DNA of 64,000 bases from Apostichopus japonicus. Its lineage: Eukaryota > Echinodermata > Holothuroidea > Aspidochirotida > Stichopodidae. Below the pieces are notes generated by a model, which worked only from the letters and a program-made list of their open reading frames with translations, made no database searches and had not been told where the DNA came from. This document shows, one piece after another, positions 45,001 to 60,000 of this stretch. Position 1 is the stretch's first letter. Each line of letters opens with the position of its first letter. The position numbers and the translations under genes were made by a program. The stretch is from assembly GCF_037975245.1 (NCBI RefSeq), contig NC_092578.1, positions 10,208,359 through 10,272,358 on the forward strand. Direction: 5' to 3'.

Positions 45001-48000
45001 GTCTTTCCATGTAACTATGGCAATCATCTATATATCAACCTATCAATATATTAACCTATCAATAGAAACAATTCAGATGTAATAACTCACCACAAATCTT
45101 CACGGTTATCATTTCTTCGCCGAGAGTAATGCCAGACACCAGTAATACGACTTTGTTTATAGCAAATGTTGGCAGCTTTTCTGTAATCGAGTCTGCTTGT
45201 CCAAATTCTACAGGAGTTTCACCATCATCATTTTTGATCAGCACATACTCAGAAGTGTCCGAACGCACCACCACAACCTTTATGGTAGCACCCTCCGGGA
45301 TGCCTTGTCCCAGGTTCAATGTCATCGGAATTCCACCTTCTCCAAGGTTCAAGGCGTACACTTCCACGTCTGTCAGAGTTTCAGAAACTGAGGCAGCTAT
45401 CTCATCTGCATCATCAGCAGCTACAGTACTCAACTGGTCACTCACTACTTTGATGTTTGCTTCTTCGCAAGCTGTGGGGTCAAAAATCACAAAAATCATT
45501 TCATTTCAATCATCATAGTTCAAACATGTCTTAACAGACAAAATACAGAAACAATCATATGGTTTAACCCTACCTTCAGCTAAATCATCCAGTCTAATTT
45601 ACATTATATACACTTAGCAAGTTTACATCATCTAAGATTGTTAAATTTTCATCAGTCATCCTCCCAGATGAAGTATGTCCACAGGAAAAGTTGCAATGTT
45701 TACTAAGTAGCAACTATCACCCAGGGACAACCTCACTTTAATTCATAATAAAGTACAAACTTCCTTTCAACATCAGTCTCACAATGACTGACTAAGATGT
45801 CAACCACATACTCATTAAATAAACAAATTAACCAATGTGTCTGCATAATATTTGTCATTGTCAGATGTTTTGTTGTTGATTTGATCGTTGAGATCCCCAA
45901 AGATACCCAAATTTGCAAACAAAGAGGTCACTCTAACCCTAAGGTTATGACAGAACATCTCAAAGCTTTCAAGAGAACAGTCACTGAATTTGATAATTAC
46001 CTAGAGTGGTTGTGCTCTCTTCAGTTGTTTCCTCTGTTGTAGTTGTCGAGGGAGCTGAAAGAGGAAAATGTAAAGTAATCATTCATTCTTCAAATACTTC
46101 TTCTAACACTCAACAAGACTCTACGTTGTACAATATATATGTCTAAATCAGGGGGTAGCTCTGCAAACTTTAACCTGAAAACCTGCAGAAATCATTCAAG
46201 CAGGGGGTATGTTTGCAAACAAACCTCTACTGCTGTTCATGTGCAAGGCCAATATACATGATGACATATCTTCTTGAATAAGTAACACAATAATATAGTT
46301 CATTTAACCTCATTAATTGCTAAGCTTAGTTCCCTCAGTTCCCTCTTCCACCAGATGTACCTGCAGAGCAAGCCTCCTTTCAACATAGGAATCAGTGGCG
46401 AATCTTCTTTTTCATTATCTTGTAATACTAATGCATCTTCTAGATGACATAATACTCCCAACAGCTACAGCATCTATGGTGTTATTACACTCTCTACTTC
46501 AGTCAATCACATTTTATGCCTCTTATGTATCTACTGCCAAAATCCTCAGTTTCACATTGCTTGCTCAATTGATTATCATCCTTTCAATCCAATATCTTCA
46601 ACTTAGAATAAAAGTTTTTGTAATTAAAGGTAATAACAGTACTGCATTTGCTTCCAACAAGTTCAATTCCGCAAGAAACTTTGGGACCAAATCCAAATCT
46701 TTGACACAATCAATTGCAGTGGACATTGATAGTAATATGTCATATGAATAGAAAAAGTTACCAACCTCCAGTAGTCGTAGCTTCTGTGGTGGTTGTTGGA
46801 GTAGCTAAAAATTTAAAATGGGATTCAGGTGTTACATAATAAAATCTCATTTATTTCCTTCTTCTTTGGGGTATATAGCGTATCTATTAGTGTTCACTGA
46901 TTATAATGTAAACTGTTCCATCTGTGTATTACATTTCATGCTACTAAAACTGACAGGAAAAGTCAGAAAAGCAAAGTGAACAACAGAAATATTGTCTCAA
47001 AGCATAAAGAAAGTGGTCTTTCCATGTAACTATGGCAATCATCTATATATCAACCTATCAATATATTAACCTATCAATAGAAACAATTCAGATGTAATAA
47101 CTCACCACAAATCTTCACGGTTATCATTTCTTCGCCGAGAGTAATGCCAGACACCAGTAATACGACTTTGTTTATAGCAAATGTTGGCAGCTTTTCTGTA
47201 ATCGAGTCTGCTTGTCCAAATTCTACAGGAGTTTCACCATCATCATTTTTGATCAGCACATACTCAGAAGTGTCCGAACGCACCACCACAACCTTTATGG
47301 TAGCACCCTCCGGGATGCCTTGTCCCAGGTTCAATGTCATCGGAATTCCACCTTCTCCAAGGTTCAAGGCGTACACTTCCACGTCTGTCAGAGTTTCAGA
47401 AACTGAGGCAGCTATCTCATCTGCATCATCAGCAGCTACAGTACTCAACTGGTCACTCACTACTTTGATGTTTGCTTCTTCGCAAGCTGTGGGGTCAAAA
47501 ATCACAAAAATCATTTCATTTCAATCATCATAGTTCAAACATGTCTTAACAGACAAAATACAGAAACAATCATATGGTTTAACCCTACCTTCAGCTAAAT
47601 CATCCAGTCTAATTTACATTATATACACTTAGCAAGTTTACATCATCTAAGATTGTTAAATTTTCATCAGTCATCCTCCCAGATGAAGTATGTCCACAGG
47701 AAAAGTTGCAATGTTTACTAAGTAGCAACTATCACCCAGGGACAACCTCACTTTAATTCATAATAAAGTACAAACTTCCTTTCAACATCAGTCTCACAAT
47801 GACTGACTAAGATGTCAACCACATACTCATTAAATAAACAAATTAACCAATGTGTCTGCATAATATTTGTCATTGTCAGATGTTTTGTTGTTGATTTGAT
47901 CGTTGAGATCCCCAAAGATACCCAAATTTGCAAACAAAGAGGTCACTCTAACCCTAAGGTTATGACAGAACATCTCAAAGCTTTCAAGAGAACAGTCACT

Positions 48001-51000
48001 GAATTTGATAATTACCTAGAGTGGTTGTGCTCTCTTCAGTTGTTTCCTCTGTTGTAGTTGTCGAGGGAGCTGAAAGAGGAAAATGTAAAGTAATCATTCA
48101 TTCTTCAAATACTTCTTCTAACACTCAACAAGACTCTACGTTGTACAATATATATGTCTAAATCAGGGGGTAGCTCTGCAAACTTTAACCTGAAAACCTG
48201 CAGAAATCATTCAAGCAGGGGGTATGTTTGCAAACAAACCTCTACTGCTGTTCATGTGCAAGGCCAATATACATGATGACATATCTTCTTGAATAAGTAA
48301 CACAATAATATAGTTCATTTAACCTCATTAATTGCTAAGCTTAGTTCCCTCAGTTCCCTCTTCCACCAGATGTACCTGCAGAGCAAGCCTCCTTTCAACA
48401 TAGGAATCAGTGGCGAATCTTCTTTTTCATTATCTTGTAATACTAATGCATCTTCTAGATGACATAATACTCCCAACAGCTACAGCATCTATGGTGTTAT
48501 TACACTCTCTACTTCAGTCAATCACATTTTATGCCTCTTATGTATCTACTGCCAAAATCCTCAGTTTCACATTGCTTGCTCAATTGATTATCATCCTTTC
48601 AAATCCAATATCTTCAACTTAGAATAAAAGTTTTTGTAATTAAAGGTAATAACAGTACTGCATTTGCTTCCAACAAGTTCAATTCCGCAAGAAACTTTGG
48701 GACCAAATCCAAATCTTTGACACAATCAATTGCAGTGGACATTGATAGTAATATGTCATATGAATAGAAAAAGTTACCAACCTCCAGTAGTCGTAGCTTC
48801 TGTGGTGGTTGTTGGAGTAGCTAAAAATTTAAAATGGGATTCAGGTGTTACATAATAAAATCTCATTTATTTCCTTCTTCTTTGGGGTATATAGCGTATC
48901 TATTAGTGTTCACTGATTATAATGTAAACTGTTCCATCTGTGTATTACATTTCATGCTACTAAAACTGACAGGAAAAGTCAGAAAAGCAAAGTGAACAAC
49001 AGAAATATTGTCTCAAAGCATAAAGAAAGTGGTCTTTCCATGTAACTATGGCAATCATCTATATATTAACCTATCAATAGAAACAATTCAGATGTAATAA
49101 CTCACCACAAATCTTCACGGTTATCATTTCTTCGCCGAGAGTAATGCCAGACACCAGTAATACGACTTTGTTTATAGCAAATGTTGGCAGCTTTTCTGTA
49201 ATCGAGTCTGCTTGTCCAAATTCTACAGGAGTTTCACCATCATCATTTTTGATCAGCACATACTCAGAAGTGTCCGAACGCACCACCACAACCTTTATGG
49301 TAGCACCCTCCGGGATGCCTTGTCCCAGGTTCAATGTCATCGGAATTCCACCTTCTCCAAGGTTCAAGGCGTACACTTCCACGTCTGTCAGAGTTTCAGA
49401 AACTGAGGCAGCTATCTCATCTGCATCATCAGCAGCTACAGTACTCAACTGGTCACTCACTACTTTGATGTTTGCTTCTTCGCAAGCTGTGGGGTCAAAA
49501 ATCACAAAAATCATTTCATTTCAATCATCATAGTTCAAACATGTCTTAACAGACAAAATACAGAAACAATCATATGGTTTAACCCTACCTTCAGCTAAAT
49601 CATCCAGTCTAATTTACATTATATACACTTAGCAAGTTTACATCATCTAAGATTGTTAAATTTTCATCAGTCATCCTCCCAGATGAAGTATGTCCACAGG
49701 AAAAGTTGCAATGTTTACTAAGTAGCAACTATCACCCAGGGACAACCTCACTTTAATTCATAATAAAGTACAAACTTCCTTTCAACATCAGTCTCACAAT
49801 GACTGACTAAGATGTCAACCACATACTCATTAAATAAACAAATTAACCAATGTGTCTGCATAATATTTGTCATTGTCAGATGTTTTGTTGTTGATTAGAT
49901 CGTTGAGATCCCCAAAGATACCCAAATTTGCAAACAAAGAGGTCACTCTAACCCTAAGGTTATGACAGAACATCTCAAAGCTTTCAAGAGAACAGTCACT
50001 GAATTTGATAATTACCTAGAGTGGTTGTGCTCTCTTCAGTTGTTTCCTCTGTTGTAGTTGTCGAGGGAGCTGAAAGAGGAAAATGTAAAGTAATCATTCA
50101 TTCTTCAAATACTTCTTCTAACACTCAACAAGACTCTACGTTGTACAATATATATGTCTAAATCAGGGGGTAGCTCTGCAAACTTTAACCTGAAAACCTG
50201 CAGAAATCATTCAAGCAGGGGGTATGTTTGCAAACAAACCTCTACTGCTGTTCATGTGCAAGGCCAATATACATGATGACATATCTTCTTGAATAAGTAA
50301 CACAATAATATAGTTCATTTAACCTCATTAATTGCTAAGCTTAGTTCCCTCAGTTCCCTCTTCCACCAGATGTACCTGCAGAGCAAGCCTCCTTTCAACA
50401 TAGGAATCAGTGGCGAATCTTCTTTTTCATTATCTTGTAATACTAATGCATCTTCTAGATGACATAATACTCCCAACAGCTACAGCATCTATGGTGTTAT
50501 TACACTCTCTACTTCAGTCAATCACATTTTATGCCTCTTATGTATCTACTGCCAAAATCCTCAGTTTCACATTGCTTGCTCAATTGATTATCATCCTTTC
50601 AAATCCAATATCTTCAACTTAGAATAAAAGTTTTTGTAATTAAAGGTAATAACAGTACTGCATTTGCTTCCAACAAGTTCAATTCCGCAAGAAACTTTGG
50701 GACCAAATCCAAATCTTTGACACAATCAATTGCAGTGGACATTGATAGTAATATGTCATATGAATAGAAAAAGTTACCAACCTCCAGTAGTCGTAGCTTC
50801 TGTGGTGGTTGTTGGAGTAGCTAAAAATTTAAAATGGGATTCAGGTGTTACATAATAAAATCTCATTTATTTCCTTCTTCTTTGGGGTATATAGCGTATC
50901 TATTAGTGTTCACTGATTATAATGTAAACTGTTCCATCTGTGTATTACATTTCATGCTACTAAAACTGACAGGAAAAGTCAGAAAAGCAAAGTGAACAAC

Positions 51001-54000
51001 AGAAATATTGTCTCAAAGCATAAAGAAAGTGGTCTTTCCATGTAACTATGGCAATCATCTATATATTAACCTATCAATAGAAACAATTCAGATGTAATAA
51101 CTCACCACAAATCTTCACGGTTATCATTTCTTCGCCGAGAGTAATGCCAGACACCAGTAATACGACTTTGTTTATAGCAAATGTTGGCAGCTTTTCTGTA
51201 ATCGAGTCTGCTTGTCCAAATTCTACAGGAGTTTCACCATCATCATTTTTGATCAGCACATACTCAGAAGTGTCCGAACGCACCACCACAACCTTTATGG
51301 TAGCACCCTCCGGGATGCCTTGTCCCAGGTTCAATGTCATCGGAATTCCACCTTCTCCAAGGTTCAAGGCGTACACTTCCACGTCTGTCAGAGTTTCAGA
51401 AACTGAGGCAGCTATCTCATCTGCATCATCAGCAGCTACAGTACTCAACTGGTCACTCACTACTTTGATGTTTGCTTCTTCGCAAGCTGTGGGGTCAAAA
51501 ATCACAAAAATCATTTCATTTCAATCATCATAGTTCAAACATGTCTTAACAGACAAAATACAGAAACAATCATATGGTGTAACCCTACCTTCAGCTAAAT
51601 CATCCAGTCTAATTTACATTATATACACTTAGCAAGTTTACATCATCTAAGATTGTTAAATTTTCATCAGTCATCCTCCCAGATGAAGTATGTCCACAGG
51701 AAAAGTTGCAATGTTTACTAAGTAGCAACTATCACCCAGGGACAACCTCACTTTAATTCATAATAAAGTACAAACTTCCTTTCAACATCAGTCTCACAAT
51801 GACTGACTAAGATGTCAACCACATACTCATTAAATGAACAAATTAACCAATGTGTCTGCATAATATTTGTCATTGTCAGATGTTTTGTTGTTGATTTGAT
51901 CGTTGAGATCCCCAAAGATACCCAAATTTGCAAACAAAGAGGTCACTCTAACCCTAAGGTTATGACAGAACATCTCAAAGCTTTCAAGAGAACAGTCACT
52001 GAATTTGATAATTACCTAGAGTGGTTGTGCTCTCTTCAGTTGTTTCCTCTGTTGTAGTTGTCGAGGGAGCTGAAAGAGGAAAATGTAAAGTAATCATTCA
52101 TTCTTCAAATACTTCTTCTAACACTCAACAAGACTCTACGTTGTACAATATATATGTCTAAATCAGGGGGTAGCTCTGCAAACTTTAACCTGAAAACCTG
52201 CAGAAATCATTCAAGCAGGGGGTATGTTTGCAAACAAACCTCTACTGCTGTTCATGTGCAAGGCCAATATACATGATGACATATCTTCTTGAATAAGTAA
52301 CACAATAATATAGTTCATTTAACCTCATTAATTGCTAAGCTTAGTTCCCTCAGTTCCCTCTTCCACCAGATGTACCTGCAGAGCAAGCCTCCTTTCAACA
52401 TAGGAATCAGTGGCGAATCTTCTTTTTCATTATCTTGTAATACTAATGCATCTTCTAGATGACATAATACTCCCAACAGCTACAGCATCTATGGTGTTAT
52501 TACACTCTCTACTTCAGTCAATCACATTTTATGCCTCTTATGTATCTACTGCCAAAATCCTCAGTTTCACATTGCTTGCTCAATTGATTATCATCCTTTC
52601 AAATCCAATATCTTCAACTTAGAATAAAAGTTTTTGTAATTAAAGGTAATAACAGTACTGCATTTGCTTCCAACAAGTTCAATTCCGCAAGAAACTTTGG
52701 GACCAAATCCAAATCTTTGACACAATCAATTGCAGTGGACATTGATAGTAATATGTCATATGAATAGAAAAAGTTACCAACCTCCAGTAGTCGTAGCTTC
52801 TGTGGTGGTTGTTGGAGTAGCTAAAAATTTAAAATGGGATTCAGGTGTTACATAATAAAATCTCATTTATTTCCTTCTTCTTTGGGGTATATAGCGTATC
52901 TATTAGTGTTCACTGATTATAATGTAAACTGTTCCATCTGTGTATTACATTTCATGCTACTAAAACTGACAGGAAAAGTCAGAAAAGCAAAGTGAACAAC
53001 AGAAATATTGTCTCAAAGCATAAAGAAAGTGGTCTTTCCATGTAACTATGGCAATCATCTATATATTAACCTATCAATAGAAACAATTCAGATGTAATAA
53101 CTCACCACAAATCTTCACGGTTATCATTTCTTCGCCGAGAGTAATGCCAGACACCAGTAATACGACTTTGTTTATAGCAAATGTTGGCAGCTTTTCTGTA
53201 ATCGAGTCTGCTTGTCCAAATTCTACAGGAGTTTCACCATCATCATTTTTGATCAGCACATACTCAGAAGTGTCCGAACGCACCACCACAACCTTTATGG
53301 TAGCACCCTCCGGGATGCCTTGTCCCAGGTTCAATGTCATCGGAATTCCACCTTCTCCAAGGTTTAAGGCGTACACTTCCACGTCTGTCAGAGTTTCAGA
53401 AACTGAGGCAGCTATCTCATCTGCATCATCAGCAGCTACAGTACTCAACTGGTCACTCACTACTTTGATGTTTGCTTCTTCGCAAGCTGTGGGGTCAAAA
53501 ATCACAAAAATCATTTCATTTCAATCATCATAGTTCAAACATGTCTTAACAGACAAAATACAGAACAATCATATGGTTTAACCCTACCTTCAGCTAAATC
53601 ATCCAGTCTAATTTACATTATATACACTTAGCAAGTTTACATCATCTAAGATTGTTAAATTTTCATCAGTCATCCTCCCAGATGAAGTATGTCCACAGGA
53701 AAAGTTGCAATGTTTACTAAGTAGCAACTATCACCCAGGGACAACCTCACTTTAATTCATAATAAAGTACAAACTTCCTTTCAACATCAGTCTCACAATG
53801 ACTGACTAAGATGTCAACCACATACTCATTAAATAAACAAATTAACCAATGTGTCTGCATAATATTTGTCATTGTCAGATGTTTTGTTGTTGATTTGATC
53901 GTTGAGATCCCCAAAGATACCCAAATTTGCAAACAAAGAGGTCACTCTAACCCTAAGGTTATGACAGAACATCTCAAAGCTTTCAAGAGAACAGTCACTG

Positions 54001-57000
54001 AATTTGATAATTACCTAGAGTGGTTGTGCTCTCTTCAGTTGTTTCCTCTGTTGTAGTTGTCGAGGGAGCTGAAAGAGGAAAATGTAAAGTAATCATTCAT
54101 TCTTCAAATACTTCTTCTAACACTCAACAAGACTCTACGTTGTACAATATATATGTCTAAATCAGGGGGTAGCTCTGCAAACTTTAACCTGAAAACCTGC
54201 AGAAATCATTCAAGCAGGGGGTATGTTTGCAAACAAACCTCTACTGCTGTTCATGTGCAAGGCCAATATACATGATGACATATCTTCTTGAATAAGTAAC
54301 ACAATAATATAGTTCATTTAACCTCATTAATTGCTAAGCTTAGTTCCCTCAGTTCCCTCTTCCACCAGATGTACCTGCAGAGCAAGCCTCCTTTCAACAT
54401 AGGAATCAGTGGCGAATCTTCTTTTTCATTATCTTGTAATACTAATGCATCTTCTAGATGACATAATACTCCCAACAGCTACAGCATCTATGGTGTTATT
54501 ACACTCTCTACTTCAGTCAATCACATTTTATGCCTCTTATGTATCTACTGCCAAAATCCTCAGTTTCACATTGCTTGCTCAATTGCTTATCATCCTTTCA
54601 AATCCAATATCTTCAACTTAGAATAAAAGTTTTTGTAATTAAAGGTAATAACAGTACTGCATTTGCTTCCAACAAGTTCAATTCCGCAAGAAACTTTGGG
54701 ACCAAATCCAAATCTTTGACACAATCAATTGCAGTGGACATTGATAGTAATATGTCATATGAATAGAAAAAGTTACCAACCTCCAGTAGTCGTAGCTTCT
54801 GTGGTGGTTGTTGGAGTAGCTAAAAATTTAAAATGGGATTCAGGTGTTACATAATAAAATCTCATTTATTTTCTTCTTCTTTGGGGTATATAGCGTATCT
54901 ATTAGTGTTCACTGATTATAATGTAAACTGTTCCATCTGTGTATTACATTTCATGCTACTAAAACTGACAGGAAAAGTCAGAAAAGCAAAGTGAACAACA
55001 GAAATATTGTCTCAAAGCATAAAGAAAGTGGTCTTTCCATGTAACTATGGCAATCATCTATATATTAACCTATCAATAGAAACAATTCAGATGTAATAAC
55101 TCACCACAAATCTTCACGGTTATCATTTCTTCGCCGAGAGTAATGCCAGACACCAGTAATACGACTTTGTTTATAGCAAATGTTGGCAGCTTTTCTGTAA
55201 TCGAGTCTGCTTGTCCAAATTCTACAGGAGTTTCACCATCATCATTTTTGATCAGCACATACTCAGAAGTGTCCGAACGCACCACCACAACCTTTATGGT
55301 AGCACCCTCCGGGATGCCTTGTCCCAGGTTCAATGTCATCGGAATTCCACCTTCTCCAAGGTTCAAGGCGTACACTTCCACGTCTGTCAGAGTTTCAGAA
55401 ACTGAGGCAGCTATCTCATCTGCATCATCAGCAGCTACAGTACTCAACTGGTCACTCACTACTTTGATGTTTGCTTCTTCGCAAGCTGTGGGGTCAAAAA
55501 TCACAAAAATCATTTCATTTCAATCATCATAGTTCAAACATGTCTTAACAGACAAAATACAGAAACAATCATATGGTGTAACCCTACCTTCAGCTAAATC
55601 ATCCAGTCTAATTTACATTATATACACTTAGCAAGTTTACATCATCTAAGATTGTTAAATTTTCATCAGTCATCCTCCCAGATGAAGTATGTCCACAGGA
55701 AAAGTTGCAATGTTTACTAAGTAGCAACTATCACCCAGGGACAACCTCACTTTAATTCATAATAAAGTACAAACTTCCTTTCAACATCAGTCTCACAATG
55801 ACTGACTAAGATGTCAACCACATACTCATTAAATAAACAAATTAACCAATGTGTCTGCATAATATTTGTCATTGTCAGATGTTTTGTTGTTGATTTGATC
55901 GTTGAGATCCCCAAAGATACCCAAATTTGCAAACAAAGAGGTCACTCTAACCCTAAGGTTATGACAGAACATCTCAAAGCTTTCAAGAGAACAGTCACTG
56001 AATTTGATATTTACCTAGAGTGGTTGTGCTCTCTTCAGTTGTTTCCTCTGTTGTAGTTGTCGAGGGAGCTGAAAGAGGAAAATGTAAAGTAATCATTCAT
56101 TCTTCAAATACTTCTTCTAACTCTCAACAAGACTCTACGTTGTACAATATATATGTCTAAATCAGGGGGTAGCTCTGCAAACTTTAACCTGAAAACCTGC
56201 AGAAATCATTCAAGCAGGGGGTATGTTTGCAAACAAACCTCTACTGCTGTTCATGTGCAAGGCCAATATACATGATGACATATCTTCTTGAATAAGTAAC
56301 ACAATAATATAGTTCATTTAACCTCATTAATTGCTAAGCTTAGTTCCCTCAGTTCCCTCTTCCACCAGATGTACCTGCAGAGCAAGCCTCCTTTCAACAT
56401 AGGAATCAGTGGCGAATCTTCTTTTTCATTATCTTGTAATACTAATGCATCTTCTAGATGACATAATACTCCCAACAGCTACAGCATCTATGGTGTTATT
56501 ACACTCTCTACTTCAGTCAATCACATTTTATGCCTCTTATGTATCTACTGCCAAAATCCTCAGTTTCACATTGCTTGCTCAATTGATTATCATCCTTTCA
56601 AATCCAATATCTTCAACTTAGAATAAAAGTTTTTGTAATTAAAGGTAATAACAGTACTGCATTTGCTTCCAACAAGTTCAATTCCGCAAGAAACTTTGGG
56701 ACCAAATCCAAATCTTTGACACAATCAATTGCAGTGGACATTGATAGTAATATGTCATATGAATAGAAAAAGTTACCAACCTCCAGTAGTCGTAGCTTCT
56801 GTGGTGGTTGTTGGAGTAGCTAAAAATTTAAAATGGGATTCAGGTGTTACATAATAAAATCTCATTTATTTCCTTCTTCTTTGGGGTATATAGCGTATCT
56901 ATTAGTGTTCACTGATTATAATGTAAACTGTTCCATCTGTGTATTACATTTCATGCTACTAAAACTGACAGGAAAAGTCAGAAAAGCAAAGTGAACAACA

Positions 57001-60000
57001 GAAATATTGTCTCAAAGCATAAAGAAAGTGGTCTTTCCATGTAACTATGGCAATCATCTATATATTAACCTATCAATAGAAACAATTCAGATGTAATAAC
57101 TCACCACAAATCTTCACGGTTATCATTTCTTCGCCGAGAGTAATGCCAGACACCAGTAATACGACTTTGTTTATAGCAAATGTTGGCAGCTTTTCTGTAA
57201 TCGAGTCTGCTTGTCCAAATTCTACAGGAGTTTCACCATCATCATTTTTGATCAGCACATACTCAGAAGTGTCCGAACGCACCACCACAACCTTTATGGT
57301 AGCACCCTCCGGGATGCCTTGTCCCAGGTTCAATGTCATCGGAATTCCACCTTCTCCAAGGTTCAAGGCGTACACTTCCACGTCTGTCAGAGTTTCAGAA
57401 ACTGAGGCAGCTATCTCATCTGCATCATCAGCAGCTACAGTACTCAACTGGTCACTCACTACTTTGATGTTTGCTTCTTCGCAAGCTGTGGGGTCAAAAA
57501 TCACAAAAATCATTTCATTTCAATCATCATAGTTCAAACATGTCTTAACAGACAAAATACAGAAACAATCATATGGTGTAACCCTACCTTCAGCTAAATC
57601 ATCCAGTCTAATTTACATTATATACACTTAGCAAGTTTACATCATCTAAGATTGTTAAATTTTCATCAGTCATCCTCCCAGATGAAGTATGTCCACAGGA
57701 AAAGTTGCAATGTTTACTAAGTAGCAACTATCACCCAGGGACAACCTCACTTTAATTCATAATAAAGTACAAACTTCCTTTCAACATCAGTCTCACAATG
57801 ACTGACTAAGATGTCAACCACATACTCATTAAATAAACAAATTAACCAATGTGTCTGCATAATATTTGTCATTGTCAGATGTTTTGTTGTTGATTTGATC
57901 GTTGAGATCCCCAAAGATACCCAAATTTGCAAACAAAGAGGTCACTCTAACCCTAAGGTTATGACAGAACATCTCAAAGCTTTCAAGAGAACAGTCACTG
58001 AATTTGATAATTACCTAGAGTGGTTGTGCTCTCTTCAGTTGTTTCCTCTGTTGTAGTTGTCGAGGGAGCTGAAAGAGGAAAATGTAAAGTAATCATTCAT
58101 TCTTCAAATACTTCTTCTAACACTCAACAAGACTCTACGTTGTACAATATATATGTCTAAATCAGGGGGTAGCTCTGCAATTTTTAACCTGAAAACCTGC
58201 AGAAATCATTCAAGCAGGGGGTATGTTTGCAAACAAACCTCTACTGCTGTTCATGTGCAAGGCCAATATACATGATGACATATCTTCTTGAATAAGTAAC
58301 ACAATAATATAGTTCATTTAACCTCATTAATTGCTAAGCTTAGTTCCCTCAGTTCCCTCTTCCACCAGATGTACCTGCAGAGCAAGCCTCCTTTCAACAT
58401 AGGAATCAGTGGCGAATCTTCTTTTTCATTATCTTGTAATACTAATGCATCTTCTAGATGACATAATACTCCCAACAGCTACAGCATCTATGGTGTTATT
58501 ACACTCTCTACTTCAGTCAATCACATTTTATGCCTCTTATGTATCTACTGCCAAAATCCTCAGTTTCACATTGCTTGCTCAATTGATTATCATCCTTTCA
58601 AATCCAATATCTTCAACTTAGAATAAAAGTTTTTGTAATTAAAGGTAATAACAGTACTGCATTTGCTTCCAACAAGTTCAATTCCGCAAGAAACTTTGGG
58701 ACCAAATCCAAATCTTTGACACAATCAATTGCAGTGGACATTGATAGTAATATGTCATATGAATAGAAAAAGTTACCAACCTCCAGTAGTCGTAGCTTCT
58801 GTGGTGGTTGTTGGAGTAGCTAAAAATTTAAAATGGGATTCAGGTGTTACATAATAAAATCTCATTTATTTCCTTCTTCTTTGGGGTATATAGCGTATCT
58901 ATTAGTGTTCACTGATTATAATGTAAACTGTTCCATCTGTGTATTACATTTCATGCTACTAAAACTGACAGGAAAAGTCAGAAAAGCAAAGTGAACAACA
59001 GAAATATTGTCTCAAAGCATAAAGAAAGTGGTCTTTCCATGTAACTATGGCAATCATCTATATATTAACCTATCAATAGAAACAATTCAGATGTAATAAC
59101 TCACCACAAATCTTCACGGTTATCATTTCTTCGCCGAGAGTAATGCCAGACACCAGTAATACGACTTTGTTTATAGCAAATGTTGGCAGCTTTTCTGTAA
59201 TCGAGTCTGCTTGTCCAAATTCTACAGGAGTTTCACCATCATCATTTTTGATCAGCACATACTCAGAAGTGTCCGAACGCACCACCACAACCTTTATGGT
59301 AGCACCCTCCGGGATGCCTTGTCCCAGGTTCAATGTCATCGGAATTCCACCTTCTCCAAGGTTCAAGGCGTACACTTCCACGTCTGTCAGAGTTTCAGAA
59401 ACTGAGGCAGCTATCTCATCTGCATCATCAGCAGCTACAGTACTCAACTGGTCACTCACTACTTTGATGTTTGCTTCTTCGCAAGCTGTGGGGTCAAAAA
59501 TCACAAAAATCATTTCATTTCAATCATCATAGTTCAAACATGTCTTAACAGACAAAATACAGAAACAATCATATGGTGTAACCCTACCTTCAGCTAAATC
59601 ATCCAGTCTAATTTACATTATATACACTTAGCAAGTTTACATCATCTAAGATTGTTAAATTTTCATCAGTCATCCTCCCAGATGAAGTATGTCCACAGGA
59701 AAAGTTGCAATGTTTACTAAGTAGCAACTATCACCCAGGGACAACCTCACTTTAATTCATAATAAAGTACAAACTTCCTTTCAACATCAGTCTCACAATG
59801 ACTGACTAAGATGTCAACCACATACTCATTAAATAAACAAATTAACCAATGTGTCTGCATAATATTTGTCATTGTCAGATGTTTTGTTGTTGATTTGATC
59901 GTTGAGATCCCCAAAGATACCCAAATTTGCAAACAAAGAGGTCACTCTAACCCTAAGGTTATGACAGAACATCTCAAAGCTTTCAAGAGAACAGTCACTG

